A stretch of 64,000 nt of DNA, from NCBI GenBank assembly GCA_963730685.1, contig CAVSSP010000004.1, positions 310,001 to 374,000 on the forward strand. The letters are read 5' to 3'. Under the pieces are notes generated by a model that was not told where the DNA came from, did no database searches, and saw only the letters and a list, made by a program, of their open reading frames with translations. This DNA comes from Bog-756 sp963730685 (GTDB lineage: Bacteria > Actinomycetota > Acidimicrobiia > Acidimicrobiales > RAAP-2). The translations under genes were made by a program, and so were the position numbers. Positions 1 to 10,389 of the stretch are shown here, piece by piece. Every line of letters starts with the position of its first letter. The first letter of the stretch is position 1.

Positions 1-45
1 GGCGAAGACTCCGTCGCTGAAGGTCTCCACGCGTCCCTTGTCCAT
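1..45 (-). CDS. TMEM175-like channel protein, N-terminal fragment
   Basis: Only the first 15 codons are inside the window; the gene runs off the left edge. The peptide reads MDKGRVETFSDGVFA. The R-x-x-x-FSDGVFA signature is typical of the first membrane helix of the bacterial TMEM175/DUF1211 potassium-channel family, where the FSD motif lies at the N-terminus. A GGGTGGG stretch lies upstream of the ATG. The family call rests on this motif alone; the rest of the protein must be read from the neighbouring sequence. Confidence 0.6.
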   Translation of the reverse strand, partial: MDKGRVETFSDGVFA

Positions 46-214
46 CAGGGACCCACCCTGTTGCCGACGCCGCCGCAGGAGAGCCGGCCGGGCGGTGGGC
101 GGTGGTCCACGCCGCGTGTCTAGCACGGCCCGTGGCCGGCTCCCCCTGCCCTCGCGGCCGCATGGTGGGCCTGGTGCACGTCTAACATCGACCGAAGTGG
201 GAAAGGGTTCGCAC

Positions 215-592
215 GTGAGACAGCCGTCATTCCGGCTCGGGGTCAGACTGGCCTTCGCCGCCATCGGCGTCTTCGGCGCCGTCTTCGCCATCTCCGGGCT
301 CCTGATCGCGCTCCCCAAGCCGGCCGCCGGCGGAACCTGCGGGCCCGGCGCGACATCGGAGGCCCCGATCGTGGCCGCGCTCGACCCGGTATCGATCGGG
401 GCGGGCAAAGAGCCGTTGGCGTCGGACACCGCCAGCCACGAGCAGTGGTTGGCGTTCGTGGGTGAGTGCCAGGCATCTGCGGACGGCACCGTGCTCGCCG
501 CCCTGATCATCGTGGCCGTCTCCGCCGCGGTGGCGTTGGCCGGGCCGAGGATCGTGTTGGGGAGGAAGCGAGACCCGGTCGGGACCAGCTGA
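215..592 (+). CDS. Small membrane protein, two predicted TM helices
   Basis: Unknown function. I place the start at the GTG at 215 because GAAAGGG at 201-207 gives a good ribosome binding site 7 bases upstream, and the protein then begins directly with a basic stretch and a hydrophobic helix. The product is about 125 residues: helix 1 at roughly 8-30, an extracytoplasmic loop of about 65 residues with two cysteines (near GGTCGPG and VGECQA, a possible disulfide), helix 2 at roughly 96-116, then a short basic cytoplasmic tail (GRKRDPVG). No family recognised. A 13-bp tandem repeat begins about 22 bases after the stop. Confidence 0.6.
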   Translation: MRQPSFRLGVRLAFAAIGVFGAVFAISGLLIALPKPAAGGTCGPGATSEAPIVAALDPVSIGAGKEPLASDTASHEQWLAFVGECQASADGTVLAALIIVAVSAAVALAGPRIVLGRKRDPVGTS

Positions 593-614
593 GTCCGGCC
601 CGGTCGGGTCCGAC

Positions 615-647
615 GGACCGTCCGGATGGACCGTCCGGATGGACCGT
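615..647. repeat. 13-bp tandem repeat, 2.5 copies
   Basis: The unit GGACCGTCCGGAT occurs at 615-627 and 628-640, followed by a partial GGACCGT at 641-647. It lies just downstream of the stop of the small membrane protein gene. The unit contains the palindrome-like GGACCGTCC, so the array could also fold. No function is known. Confidence 0.75.
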
Positions 648-814
648 GGACGAGCACGACCGGCGCGCCCCCACGGGCATTGGCCTGCTTGACCTGGTCC
701 AACTCATGGCCATGAGCCGGACATGGAAGAACCTCTCTGGTCCTGGTCGACGCTGGCGGACCGTCCGGTGCGGCCCGGCGGGCGCCCCGACGGAGATTGG
801 GCCAGACTTCGGAC

Positions 815-1231
815 ATGGCCTTCGGGCAACCAGCAGGACCACCGGCAACGTTCCGGCAGTTGGAGGAGTTGACCACCCTTCTCCACGAGGCCGGGCACGC
901 CGACTTCCGTGATGCCCGTGGGCCGATGGGATTCACCCAGCGTCAGTCCGGCGGCAAGTTCACCCGCGATGAGGCGGCGGCGTTCATCGAGCGGCTGCAG
1001 GACGACGCATCCGAATCGAGCGGTCCGCCCGGTCCTGGCCCGGCACCGGTCTCCCGGCCGGGCCGGACCCGCCCGTCGGTTCGGACGCCCACGACGATAC
1101 GGACGCCCACGACGATACGGACGCCCCGGACCTCCGGGACCGTCGGCGGGATCGGCGATGTTCCCTCGGAGCGGCTGGCCGAGGAACTGGAGCGACGAGG
1201 CTGGATCGTCACCAGGCCTGCCGACCCGTGA
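815..1231 (+). CDS. Hypothetical protein with helical N-terminal domain and repeat linker
   Basis: Unknown function, about 138 residues. The N-terminal 65 residues (FRQLEELTTLLHEAGH ... KFTRDEAAAFIERLQ) look like a compact helical domain: a Q-x-x-x-L-x-x-L-L helix followed by a T-x-D-E-A-x-x-x-I-x-x-L helix, reminiscent of small DUF3072-like modules. A Pro/Arg-rich linker holds two identical RTPTTI units coded by an 18-bp repeat. The C-terminal 30 residues (SERLAEELERRGW) form another amphipathic helix. The start is uncertain: ATG at 815 or TTG at 797, the latter with a GGAG placed too close. Orphan context between two oppositely oriented genes. Confidence 0.55.
   Translation: MAFGQPAGPPATFRQLEELTTLLHEAGHADFRDARGPMGFTQRQSGGKFTRDEAAAFIERLQDDASESSGPPGPGPAPVSRPGRTRPSVRTPTTIRTPTTIRTPRTSGTVGGIGDVPSERLAEELERRGWIVTRPADP
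1083..1118. repeat. 18-bp in-frame tandem repeat, two copies
   Basis: GGACGCCCACGACGATAC occurs at 1083-1100 and again at 1101-1118, with a partial third start. The unit is a multiple of three and codes for a repeated Arg-Thr-Pro-Thr-Thr-Ile linker in the hypothetical protein, so copy changes would keep frame. Confidence 0.8.
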
Positions 1232-1261
1232 GTCGGCCCCGGGTCGGCTCACGCCGTTCCC

Positions 1262-2098
1262 TCAGGGCCCGGCGAAGCGCCTGATGATCGCCTCACGCGG
1301 CCGGTCCGGCAGGACGCGCACCATGGCGCTCTGCACCCGGGCCGGACCGCCGACCACGTAGCGGGTCTTCGGTCGCTCGGCGAAGAGGGCGTGGTCGACG
1401 GCCTCGGCCACCTTGACGGGGTCGACGCCGGCCTTGTCCTGCATGTCGATCCCCTTGCGGATGGCGGCGATGTGGGGGGCGTACCGGTCGACGGCCTCGC
1501 TGGGGAGCTGGCGCTCGAGCAGATCCGCGGACTCCCTGCCCTTTTCCCAGATCTCCGTCCTGACCGCCCCCGGTTCGATCACCGAGACGCCGATGCCCCA
1601 GGGGCGGAGTTCGGCCCGGAGCGCCTCCCCGATGGCCTCGATGGCGAACTTGGACGCGTTGTAGGGCCCCATCATCATGGTCGCCAACTTGCCGCCGATG
1701 GACCCGATGAACACGATGCGCCCCCGGGACTCCCGGATCAGCGGCATCATCGCCCTGGTCACGGCCACCTGGCCGAACACGTTCACCTCGAACTGGTCGC
1801 GCCACACGTCGATCGGGATGTACTCGACCGGTCCGCCGCGGGCCACCCCGGCGTTGTTCACGACACCGTGCAGGCCGCCCGACTTATTGGCGATGAGCTC
1901 GGCCACGGCGTCGATCTGGTCCGGCTCGGTCACATCCAGGAACACCGGGTGGACCTGGGACCGGCCGCACCCGTCGAGGCCCCGGGCGTCTGCCTCGTTG
2001 CGCACGCCGGCGAACACCTGGTGCCCGGCATCGGCCAGGTGCAGGGCGCACGCCCGCCCGATCCCTGTCGACGCGCCGGTGACCAGAATCGATTTCAT
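1262..2098 (-). CDS. Short-chain dehydrogenase/reductase (classical SDR)
   Basis: NAD(P)-dependent oxidoreductase of unknown substrate, 278 residues. Rossmann motif TGASTGIG at 6-13, NNAG near 84-87, and the catalytic Y-x-x-x-K in GPYNASKFA near 148-152, followed by the E-A-L-R-A-E-L segment typical of the family. The C-terminal PGAVRTEIW segment matches the cofactor/substrate loop of retinol-dehydrogenase-like SDRs. The ATG at 2098 opens directly into the beta-alpha-beta fold. The gene is divergent from the DoxX-like gene at 2176 with about 75 bases between them, which must hold both promoters. Full length and intact. Confidence 0.9.
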   Translation of the reverse strand: MKSILVTGASTGIGRACALHLADAGHQVFAGVRNEADARGLDGCGRSQVHPVFLDVTEPDQIDAVAELIANKSGGLHGVVNNAGVARGGPVEYIPIDVWRDQFEVNVFGQVAVTRAMMPLIRESRGRIVFIGSIGGKLATMMMGPYNASKFAIEAIGEALRAELRPWGIGVSVIEPGAVRTEIWEKGRESADLLERQLPSEAVDRYAPHIAAIRKGIDMQDKAGVDPVKVAEAVDHALFAERPKTRYVVGGPARVQSAMVRVLPDRPREAIIRRFAGP

Positions 2099-2175
2099 CG
2101 TGTCAGCCTGCCCAGTCGAGCGGCCCGGCGCAACCAGGACCGGCGGCCGGCGCGCCCTGGGCCTACAGTCTGGCC

Positions 2176-2577
2176 GTGCCCCGACTCCGCCCGACCGCCC
2201 CCATCGCCCTGGCCGGCGTATTCGCCGCCAGCGGGGTGGTCCACTTCGCTCGGCCCCGCTTCTTCGAGTCCATCATGCCGCGGGCCATCCCGGTCGCCCT
2301 CCACCGGCCCCTGATCTACGTCAGCGGGGCCGTCGAGCTGGTGTGCGCGGCCGGGTTGGTCCGGCGGTCCCGGTGGGCGTCGCCACTCAGCACCGCCGTG
2401 CTGGTGGCGGTGTTCCCGGCCAATGTGCAGATGGCCCTCGACGCCGGCTCGGGCCGGAACCCCGGGGCCAGCGACAACGCCGCCGTCGCGTGGGGACGTC
2501 TGCCGCTGCAGGCGGCCATGGTCTGGGCGGCACGCCAGGCACGCGTCACCGGCCCGGCGGACGCCGGCCGTCAGTAG
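2176..2577 (+). CDS. DoxX-like membrane protein
   Basis: A 133-residue integral membrane protein with about four hydrophobic segments: IALAGVFAASGVVHF (about 8-24), the PLIYVSGAVELVCAAGL segment, PLSTAVLVAVFPANVQMAL, and AVAWGRLPLQAAMVWAA. The pattern of F/H after helix 1, GAVEL in helix 2 and PAN-x-x-M in helix 3 matches the DoxX/DoxX-like family; these proteins have been linked to redox or thiol stress in other actinobacteria, but no substrate can be read here. Start is GTG at 2176. Its stop codon lies in the first copy of a 20-bp repeat shared with the convergent aceE. Confidence 0.75.
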   Translation: MPRLRPTAPIALAGVFAASGVVHFARPRFFESIMPRAIPVALHRPLIYVSGAVELVCAAGLVRRSRWASPLSTAVLVAVFPANVQMALDAGSGRNPGASDNAAVAWGRLPLQAAMVWAARQARVTGPADAGRQ

Positions 2578-2623
2578 GACCAGCCGGCCGTCAGTAGGAC
2601 CAGCCGGCCGTCAGTAGGACCAG
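2564..2623. repeat. 20-bp perfect tandem repeat, three copies, spanning a convergent gene junction
   Basis: CCGGCCGTCAGTAGGACCAG occurs three times without mismatch at 2564-2583, 2584-2603 and 2604-2623. The stop codon of the DoxX-like gene (TAG, 2575-2577) is in copy 1 and the stop codon of aceE on the other strand (TGA, complement of 2611-2613) is in copy 3. Any one copy holds both stops, so loss of copies would bring the two genes into direct end-to-end overlap without changing either protein. Confidence 0.95.
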
Positions 2624-5368
2624 GGATCGGCGCTGTCGGGGTCGATCCGGTACCGCTCGATGGCGTCGTCCACCACCCGGGCGGGGATGGCCCCGTCGCC
2701 GGCCAGCCCGGCCAGGACCGCCACCACCACATGGGCCGCGTCTACCTCGAAGAACCTCCGGAGGACGTCCCTCGTGTCCGACCGCCCGAACCCGTCGGTC
2801 CCGAGCGACGTGTACCGGCGCGGCATCCACCGTGAGACCTGATCGGGAACCGACCGCATGAAGTCGGTGACGGCGACGATCGGCCCCCCGGTCCCCGTCA
2901 GGCACTCGGTGACCAGGGGCTCCCGCGGGGCCTCGCCGGGGTGGAGGCGGTTCCAGCGTTCGATCGAGATGGCGTCCTCCCGGAGCGACTTGTAGGACGT
3001 CACCGACCACAGGTCGGCGTCGACGCCCCAGTCCATCCCGAGCAGGCGCCGTGCCGCCACCGCCGCCCGCCACGCCGTCCCCGAGAACAGGATCGACGCC
3101 CTGGCCGGGTCGCCGCCGCCCGCGCCGCCGGGCCCGTCCGACGGCGCGGCGGGCCCGTCCCCGGGCTCGTCCGGACGGAACTGGTACATCCCTCTGACCG
3201 CGCCCACCCGCACTCGTTCGGCCTCGGCCGGATCGGATGGAAGCCCCGGCATCCGGTAGTTCTCGTTGTACAGGGTGAGGTACCAGATCCGGTCCTCGGG
3301 CTCGGCCCCGGACATCCGCCGGATCCCGTCTTGGACGATGGCCGCCACCTCGTAGGAGAAGGCCGGGTCGTAGGCCGCCACGCTGGGGATGGTCGAGGCC
3401 AGGAGGAGCGAGTGCCCGTCCTGGTGCTGGAGGCCCTCGCCGTTGAGGGTGGTGCGTCCTGCCGTGCATCCGAGGAGGAAGCCCCGCCCGCGGCTGTCGC
3501 CGAGCGCCCACAGCAGGTCGCCCACACGCTGGTAGCCGAACATGGAGTAGAAGAGGTAGAAGGGGATGGTCTGCTGGCCCCAGGTGGCATACGAGGTGGC
3601 GGCGGCCGTGAAGGCGGCGGTGGCCCCGGCCTCGCTGATCCCCTCTTGGAGCACCTGGCCCGACTCGCTCTCGGCGTAGTGGAGGGCCAGGCCGGCATCC
3701 ACCGGCGTGTAGCGCTGGCCCTCGGGTGCGTAGATCTGGACCTCGCTGATCAGGGACTCGAGGCCGAAGGTCCGCGCCTCGTCGGAGACGATGGGGACGA
3801 TCCTGCGGCCGATGGAGGGATCGCGCACCAGTGAGCGCAGGAGGCGGGCGAAGGCCATGGTGGTGGACACCTCCTGCTTGCCCGAGCCGGCCATCAGCTC
3901 GGTGAACGGGGTGTCCTGCGGCGCCATCAGCGGCAGGGCCCGCACCACCCGGTGGGGCAGGGGGCCCCCGAGGGCACGGCGACGCTCGGTCAGATAGGCG
4001 CCGGCCTTGGAGTCGGGCGCCGGCCGGTAGTAGGGGGGGAGGTCGGCGTCGAGGTCCTCCTCGGGGATCTCCTCGTGGAGGAACAGCCGGTTGCGCAAGG
4101 TGAGCAGCTGGGCCTTGGTCATCTTCTTGATCTGGTGGGTGGCGTTGCGCGGCTTCGATCTCGGGCCCGAGCGTCCACCCCTTGATGGTCTTGGCCAGGA
4201 TGGCCGTCGGGGCCCCGACGTGCTCGGTGGCGGCCTGATAGGCGGCATACAGCTTCCGGTAGTCGTGGCCGCCCCGGGGGAGCGACTGGAGCTCCTCGTC
4301 GGACAGGTGGGCCACCAGCTGGGTCAAGCGGGGGTCGGGCCCGAAGAAGTGCTCCCGGATGTAGGCACCCGACTCGGTGGCGTACTTCTGGAATTCGCCG
4401 TCGACCGTCGAGTTCATCTTGTTCAGCAGTACGCCGTCGACGTCCTTGGCCAGCAGGTCGTCCCAGGTGCGGCCCCAGATGACCTTGATCACGTTCCAAC
4501 CCGCCCCGCGGAACAGCGCCTCGAACTCCTGGATGACCTTTCCGTTCCCCCGGACCGGTCCGTCCAGCCGCTGGAGGTTGCAGTTGACCACGAAGACCAG
4601 GTTGTCCAGGTGCTCCCGTCCCGCCATCCCGAGCGACCCCAGGGTCTCGGGCTCGTCGAACTCGCCGTCGCCCACGAAGCACCACACCTTGGAGCCCGAG
4701 GTGTCGACCAGGTCCCGGGCATGCAGATACCGGCTCACATGGGCCTGGGCGATGGCGTTCATGGGACCGAGCCCCATCGACACGGTCGGGAACTCCCAGA
4801 ACTCGGGCATCAGGCGGGGGTGGGGATAGGAGGAGAGCCCCCCGCCGCCCACCTCGAACCGGAACCCGTCGAGTTGCTCCTCGGTCAGCCGGCCCTCGAC
4901 GAAGGCCCGGGCGTAGATGCCCGGCGACGCATGCCCCTGGAAGTAGACCTGGTCGCCGGGACGCCCGCCGTCCTTGCCCCGGAAGAAGTGGTTGAAGCCG
5001 ACCTCGTAGAGCGACGCCGAGCTGGCGTAGGTGGACAGGTGGCCCCCGATCGACTCCGAACGCACATTGGCCCGGACCACCATGACGGCGGCGTTCCACC
5101 GGATGAAGGCCCGGATGCGCCGCTCGAGATACTCGTCGCCCGGGAAGTCGGGCTCCTCGTCGGTGGGGATGGTGTTGACGTAGGGGCTCGAGACGGTGGC
5201 GGGGAAGTCGACCTGCTTCTGGCCGGCCCGCTCGAGGATCCTCATCAAGAGGTAGCGGGCCCTGGTCCGCCCGTAGGCGTCGACGACGTCGTCGAAGGCG
5301 TCGAGCCACTCCGAGGTCTCCAGTGGGTCACGATCGGGGAGCTGATGGCTGACACCGTCGAACAGCAT
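2611..5368 (-). CDS. aceE: Pyruvate dehydrogenase E1 component, homodimeric type (one frameshift)
   Basis: Thiamine-diphosphate-dependent decarboxylation of pyruvate and reductive acetylation of E2 lipoyl groups. N-terminal half: DETSEW-like start, GGHLSTYAS, the ThDP motif GDGEFDEPE and KTIKGWTLG. C-terminal half: DTPFTELMAGSGKQEVSTTMA, SDEARTFG and the YTPVDAG/GISEAGATA segments. After KTIKGWTLGPEIEA the frame changes; the expected A-R-N-A-T-H-Q-I-K-K-M continuation is in another frame, so one extra base lies around 4147-4155. Corrected length is about 918 residues, normal for AceE. I prefer the ATG at 5368 (GGGAG 9 bases upstream); 5407 is an alternative. Divergent from rnhA. E3 and E2 genes lie 4-6 kb away on the other strand. 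Confidence 0.92.
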
Positions 5369-5463
5369 GCTCCCATGCTCCCACTCGACGGGTCGGGGGG
5401 AATTCACAGGGGCGGAGGCGGTCGATGCACGGCCCGGGGCCGGCCAGCGGGCATGCTGTGGCC

Positions 5464-5928
5464 ATGAGCTCCCAGCCGCCGCCCGACCCCTCGGGCCCGA
5501 CCGTCGTCTACACCGACGGCTCCTGCCGCGGGAACCCGGGACCGGGTGGATGGGCCTGGGCGGTGGATGGGGGACCGTCCGACAGCGGGGGGGAGCCCCA
5601 CACCACCAACCAGAGGATGGAGGTGAAGGCGGTGGTGCAGGCCCTCGGGAGCCTGCCCGGTCCCCTCCACGTGGTGAGCGACTCCACCTACGTCGTCAAC
5701 TGCTTCAAGCAGTGCTGGTGGGTCGGTTGGCAGCGCCGGGGCTGGCGCAACAGCCAGGGCAAGCCGGTGGCCAACCAGGACCTCTGGAAGGAGCTGCTCC
5801 CCCTGGCCCTCGAGTCGGACCGGCCGGTCACGTTCGAGTGGGTGAAGGGGCACTCGGGCCACCGGATGAACGACCTGGTCGACCTGTTGGCCACCCAGGC
5901 GGCGGCGGAGCAGTTTCCAGCCGGTTGA
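5464..5928 (+). CDS. rnhA: Ribonuclease HI
   Basis: Cleaves the RNA strand of RNA-DNA hybrids. 154 residues from the ATG at 5464, with a poly-Pro leader of about 12 residues. The acidic catalytic set is visible: D in VYTDGSCRGNPGPGG (about 18), E in NQRMEVKAV (about 56), D in VVSDSTYV (about 78) and the last D in NDLVDLLA (about 140). The GHSGHRMND region is the usual C-terminal substrate loop. Length and order match RNase HI. Divergent from aceE; an upstream in-frame ATG at 5425 would overlap the aceE leader and adds a sequence with no family match. Confidence 0.95.
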   Translation: MSSQPPPDPSGPTVVYTDGSCRGNPGPGGWAWAVDGGPSDSGGEPHTTNQRMEVKAVVQALGSLPGPLHVVSDSTYVVNCFKQCWWVGWQRRGWRNSQGKPVANQDLWKELLPLALESDRPVTFEWVKGHSGHRMNDLVDLLATQAAAEQFPAG

Positions 5929-6011
5929 TTGCCGCCCGGTCGGCGGCGACCCCGGGACGGCGACCGGCGGGTCATTTCCCGGCCCGGTCCCCGGCCACCT
6001 AATCTGACGGC

Positions 6012-6779
6012 ATGGAGATCAACGGAAGTTCAGCCATCATCACCGGGGGCGCCTCCGGGCTCGGTGAAGCAACCGCCCGCAAGCTTGCCGGGGAGGGCGT
6101 CCGCGTCACCGTCTTCGACCGGAACGAGGAGCGCGGCAAGGAAGTCGTGGCCTCGATCGGTGCCGGCGCCAACTTCGTGGCCGGCGACGTGACCGACCCC
6201 GATGACGCCCAGCGGGCGGTCGACCAGGCCGCCGAGGGCGGCAGCCTCCGGATCGCCGTCAACTGCGCCGGGACCGGCTGGGTCGGTCGGGTCATCAACC
6301 GCGACGGCTCGCCCCACGACCTCCAGCCCTTCAAGTTCATCCAGGACCTGAACGTGATCGGGACGTTCAACGTGATGACCAAGGCGGCATCGACCATGTC
6401 CACCGTCGAGCCCCTGGCCAACGGCGAACGGGGCGTCATCGTCAACACCGCCTCCGTGGCGGCCTTCGACGGGCAGATCGGCCAGCTGGCCTACTCGGCG
6501 TCCAAGGGCGCCATCGTGGGCATGACGCTGCCGGCGGCCCGGGACCTGGCCGTCGTCGGGATCCGGGTCCTGGCCATCGCCCCCGGCCTCTTCGACACAC
6601 CCCTGCTCGCCATGCTCCCCGACGAGGCGCGCGACGTGCTGGCCCAGTCGGTCAACTTCCCCAAGCGCCTCGGCAACCCCGCGGAGTTCGGCGAGCTGGT
6701 GGCCCACATCGCCTCCAACAGCTACCTGAACGCCGAGGTCATCCGGCTGGACGGCGGGATCCGGATGCCCCCCAAGTAG
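6012..6779 (+). CDS. SDR dehydrogenase, HSD17B10 / type II 3-hydroxyacyl-CoA dehydrogenase-like
   Basis: NAD-dependent SDR of 255 residues. TGGASGLG at 11-18, GDVTD near 60, NCAGTG near 87, and the catalytic Y-x-x-x-K in AYSASKGA near 163-167. The layout IVNTASVAAFDGQIGQ, the PAARDLA helix, then APGLFDTPLL, and a C-terminal IRLDGGIRM, is characteristic of bacterial relatives of human HSD17B10, which act on 3-hydroxyacyl-CoA in fatty acid or isoleucine breakdown. The exact substrate is inference. Stands alone on the + strand between rnhA and the ABC exporter genes; intact. Confidence 0.9.
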   Translation: MEINGSSAIITGGASGLGEATARKLAGEGVRVTVFDRNEERGKEVVASIGAGANFVAGDVTDPDDAQRAVDQAAEGGSLRIAVNCAGTGWVGRVINRDGSPHDLQPFKFIQDLNVIGTFNVMTKAASTMSTVEPLANGERGVIVNTASVAAFDGQIGQLAYSASKGAIVGMTLPAARDLAVVGIRVLAIAPGLFDTPLLAMLPDEARDVLAQSVNFPKRLGNPAEFGELVAHIASNSYLNAEVIRLDGGIRMPPK

Positions 6780-6824
6780 GAGGATCGGCCGGTAGGTCCC
6801 GGGCTACGGGGTGGCCGGGACGCC

Positions 6825-7816
<992 letters not shown>

Positions 7817-7820
<4 letters not shown>

Positions 7821-8698
7821 CCGCCGTCGTCCCCACCGTCCCCTCCGACCGGGTCCACACGACGCCGGTGCGCTCGTCGATGTCCGCGGGCCGTGTCGCC
7901 CTGTGGGCGCTGATCCTGCGGGACCTCGTCGTGCTGCGCAAGCACCTCTTCGAGTTCGTCGTCCGAACCCTGGTCCAGCCGTTCCTCTTGTGCTTCGTGT
8001 TCCTCTACGTGTTCCCGAAGATCGGCCAGGGCATCGGCGGAGGCAGCGACCCCGAGGCCCAGTCGGCCTTCGCCACCGTGCTGGTGCCGGGGGTGGTGGG
8101 CATCTCGATCCTGTTCCAGGGCGTCCAGTCGGTCGCCCTCACCATGTCCCAGGAGTTCGGCTTCACGCGCGAGATCGAGGACCGGGTCCAAGCGCCGTGC
8201 CCCATCTGGCTGGTAGCCATGGCCAAGGTCCTTTCCGGGGCGGTCCAGGGACTGATCTCGGCCGTGATCGTCCTGCCCATCGCCTCGGTTGTGCACGCCA
8301 AAGGGGTCGAGGCCCATCTCACGCTGCACTGGTGGATCATCGTGACCATCGTGCCGCTCGCCTGCGTGACCATGGCATCACTGGGGCTCCTCCTCGGCAC
8401 CAGCTTCGAGCCCCGCAACATCGGGTTGATGTTCGGCTTCATCATCCTGCCGGTGACGTTCCTCGGTGGGACCTACTACCAGTGGACCCGGCTGGCCCCG
8501 GTCGAGGCCGGAGGATGGCACTGGCTCCAGATCGTCGTCCTGATCAATCCCCTGATCTATGTCAACGAAGGGATGCGGGCCGCGTTCACCGATGCCCATC
8601 ACATGCACCTCTACGTCATCTATCCCGTGCTCTTCGGGTTCCTGGCGCTCTTCCTCGGCCTCGGGCTCCGCAACTTCCGACGCCGGGTGCTGTCGTGA
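7817..8698 (+). CDS. ABC-2 type transporter permease, DrrB-like
   Basis: Membrane partner of the upstream ATPase, 293 residues. A soluble N-terminal 35 residues is followed by about six helices, including FVVRTLVQPFLLCFVFLYVF, VLVPGVVGISILFQ, VLSGAVQGLISAVIVLPIA, WWIIVTIVPLACVTM and the final LFGFLALFLGLGL. The FGFIILPVTFLGGTYY motif between helices five and six is the conserved ABC-2 segment. Starts within the end of the ATPase gene. Likely exports a lipid, glycolipid or small hydrophobic molecule, as for most DrrAB relatives; no substrate can be assigned. Confidence 0.92.
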
Positions 8699-8908
8699 GC
8701 CGTCGGGGCCGACGGGTGCCGTGACGACCGGGGATTCCCGGTGATCTCGGGGTGGGGCCGCAGACCGGTGACCGCCGGGCGGTGACGAGTTGGGGCCGGG
8801 CCCAGCACGCTGGCCCCGGCGCCACCGTGCCCCGGATCCGGACATGGGGCCCCGGGACGACCCGGTAGGCTGGCCCGGCCGGGACGAGAGCGCAGACGCA
8901 CAACGGAG

Positions 8909-10389
8909 GTGGTTCGAACGGTACCCGAGGTGACAACGGAGGCGTCGACATCGGGGGGCGACGGGGCGGGCGAATTCGACGTGGTGGTCATCGGCGGTGG
9001 GCCGGGTGGGTACGCCACCGCCCTGTACGGGGCGGCGGCGGGTCTGTCGGTGGCGATCGTCGAGCTCGACAAGGTCGGCGGCACGTGCCTGCACCGGGGC
9101 TGCGTTCCGGCCAAGGAGTTCCTGGAGACGGCGGCGGTATTCCGGACGGTGAGCGGCGCCCGGCGGTTCGGGGTCAACCTCGAAGCACCCGAGGCCACGC
9201 CTCCCTCCCTCGACTTCAGCGTCAGCCAGGCCCGCAAACAAGAGGTGGTCGATGTCCTGTTCAAGGGGCTGGCGGGCCTCCTCAAGGGCCGCGGCGTCAG
9301 CGTGTTCAACGGCAGCGGCACGCTGCTCCCCGACCATCGGGTGCGGATCGCCGGCAATGACGGATCGACCAGTGAGATCGTCGGCACCGACGTGGTGTTG
9401 GCGGCCGGGTCGGTGCCCCGCACCATCCCCGGGTTCGATATCGACGGCCAGGTGGTGATGACCTCCGACGAGGTGCTCGCCCTGGAGCGGCTGCCCGACT
9501 CGGTGGCGGTGGTCGGCGGAGGGGCCATCGGATGTGAGTTCGCCTCCATGCTGAGCGACCTGGGCTCGACGGTCACCGTGTTCGAGGCCCTCCCCTCCAT
9601 CTTGAACAGCTGCGACGAGGACGTCGTGAAAGCGGTGGGACGGTCGTTCCGCAAGCGGGGCATCGATGTGAAGGCGGGCGTCCAGCTCCAGGGTCACACC
9701 CCGGACCCGACGGGCGAGGGGACGGTCATCCTCTTCGGTGACGGGCAGAAGCTGGCCGTCGACGCCGTGGTGGTCTCCGTGGGGCGGCGGCCCCGCACCG
9801 AGGGGCTCCTCGCTCCGGGCACCGGTGTGGTGATCGACCACCGTGGGTTCGTGGTGGCCGACCCCACCATGCGTACCGCCGCGTCCGGGGTCTGGGCCGT
9901 CGGTGACGTGGTGGCCGACACACCCCAGCTCGCCCACGTCGGGTTCGCCGAGGGAATCCTCGTGATCAAGGGAATCCTCGGCGAGGCCGCGGTCCCCGTC
10001 GACTACGAACGGGTCCCCTGGGCGATCTACTGCCATCCTGAAGTGGCCTTCGCCGGGCTCACCGAGGCGGCGGCGAAGGCGGCCGGCTACGACGTCGTCG
10101 TGAAGAAGGACCCGTTCGGAGGCAACAGCCGGGCGCGCATCATCGGGGACACCGACGGCCTGGTGAAGGTGGTGGCCGAGCGGCGGGCCGACGGAACCAC
10201 CGGAAGGATCCTCGGGGTCCACATGGTCGGCCCTGGGTGACCGAGCAGCTGGGCGCCGGATACCTGGCGGTCAACTGGGAGGCCACGGCCGACGAGGTGG
10301 CCGAGTTCATCCAACCCCACCCGTCCCTGTCCGAGGCCTTCGGGGAGACGGTGCTGGCATTGACCGGAAGGGGTCTGCACGTTGGCTGA
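8909..10389 (+). CDS. lpdA: Dihydrolipoyl dehydrogenase, E3 (frameshift near the C-terminus)
   Basis: FAD-dependent reoxidation of E2 dihydrolipoyl groups by NAD. FAD motif VVIGGGPGGYATALYG near 27-42, redox disulfide GGTCLHRGCVPAKE near 58-71, NAD motif AVVGGGAIGCEFAS near 200, and the second FAD motif VWAVGDVV near 330. The frame runs into a stop at 10238-10240 just after GVHMVGP; the expected WVTEQLGAGYLAVNWEA continuation and the catalytic HP in QPHPSLSEAF are in another frame, ending at 10389. Inserting one C in GGCCCTGGG (about 10231) restores the protein. Start GTG 8909 or GTG 8930. Overlaps the E2 start by eight bases. Confidence 0.92.

Noticed and set aside
1262..2098. Long open frames antisense to the SDR and to many other genes
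   Set aside because: High GC gives few stops on the opposite strand. These frames have Arg/Pro/Gly-rich composition and no family pattern.
8700..8908. A possible small gene between the ABC permease and lpd
   Set aside because: No frame has a start with ribosome binding site or natural composition; the gap is about 200 bases and is probably a promoter region.
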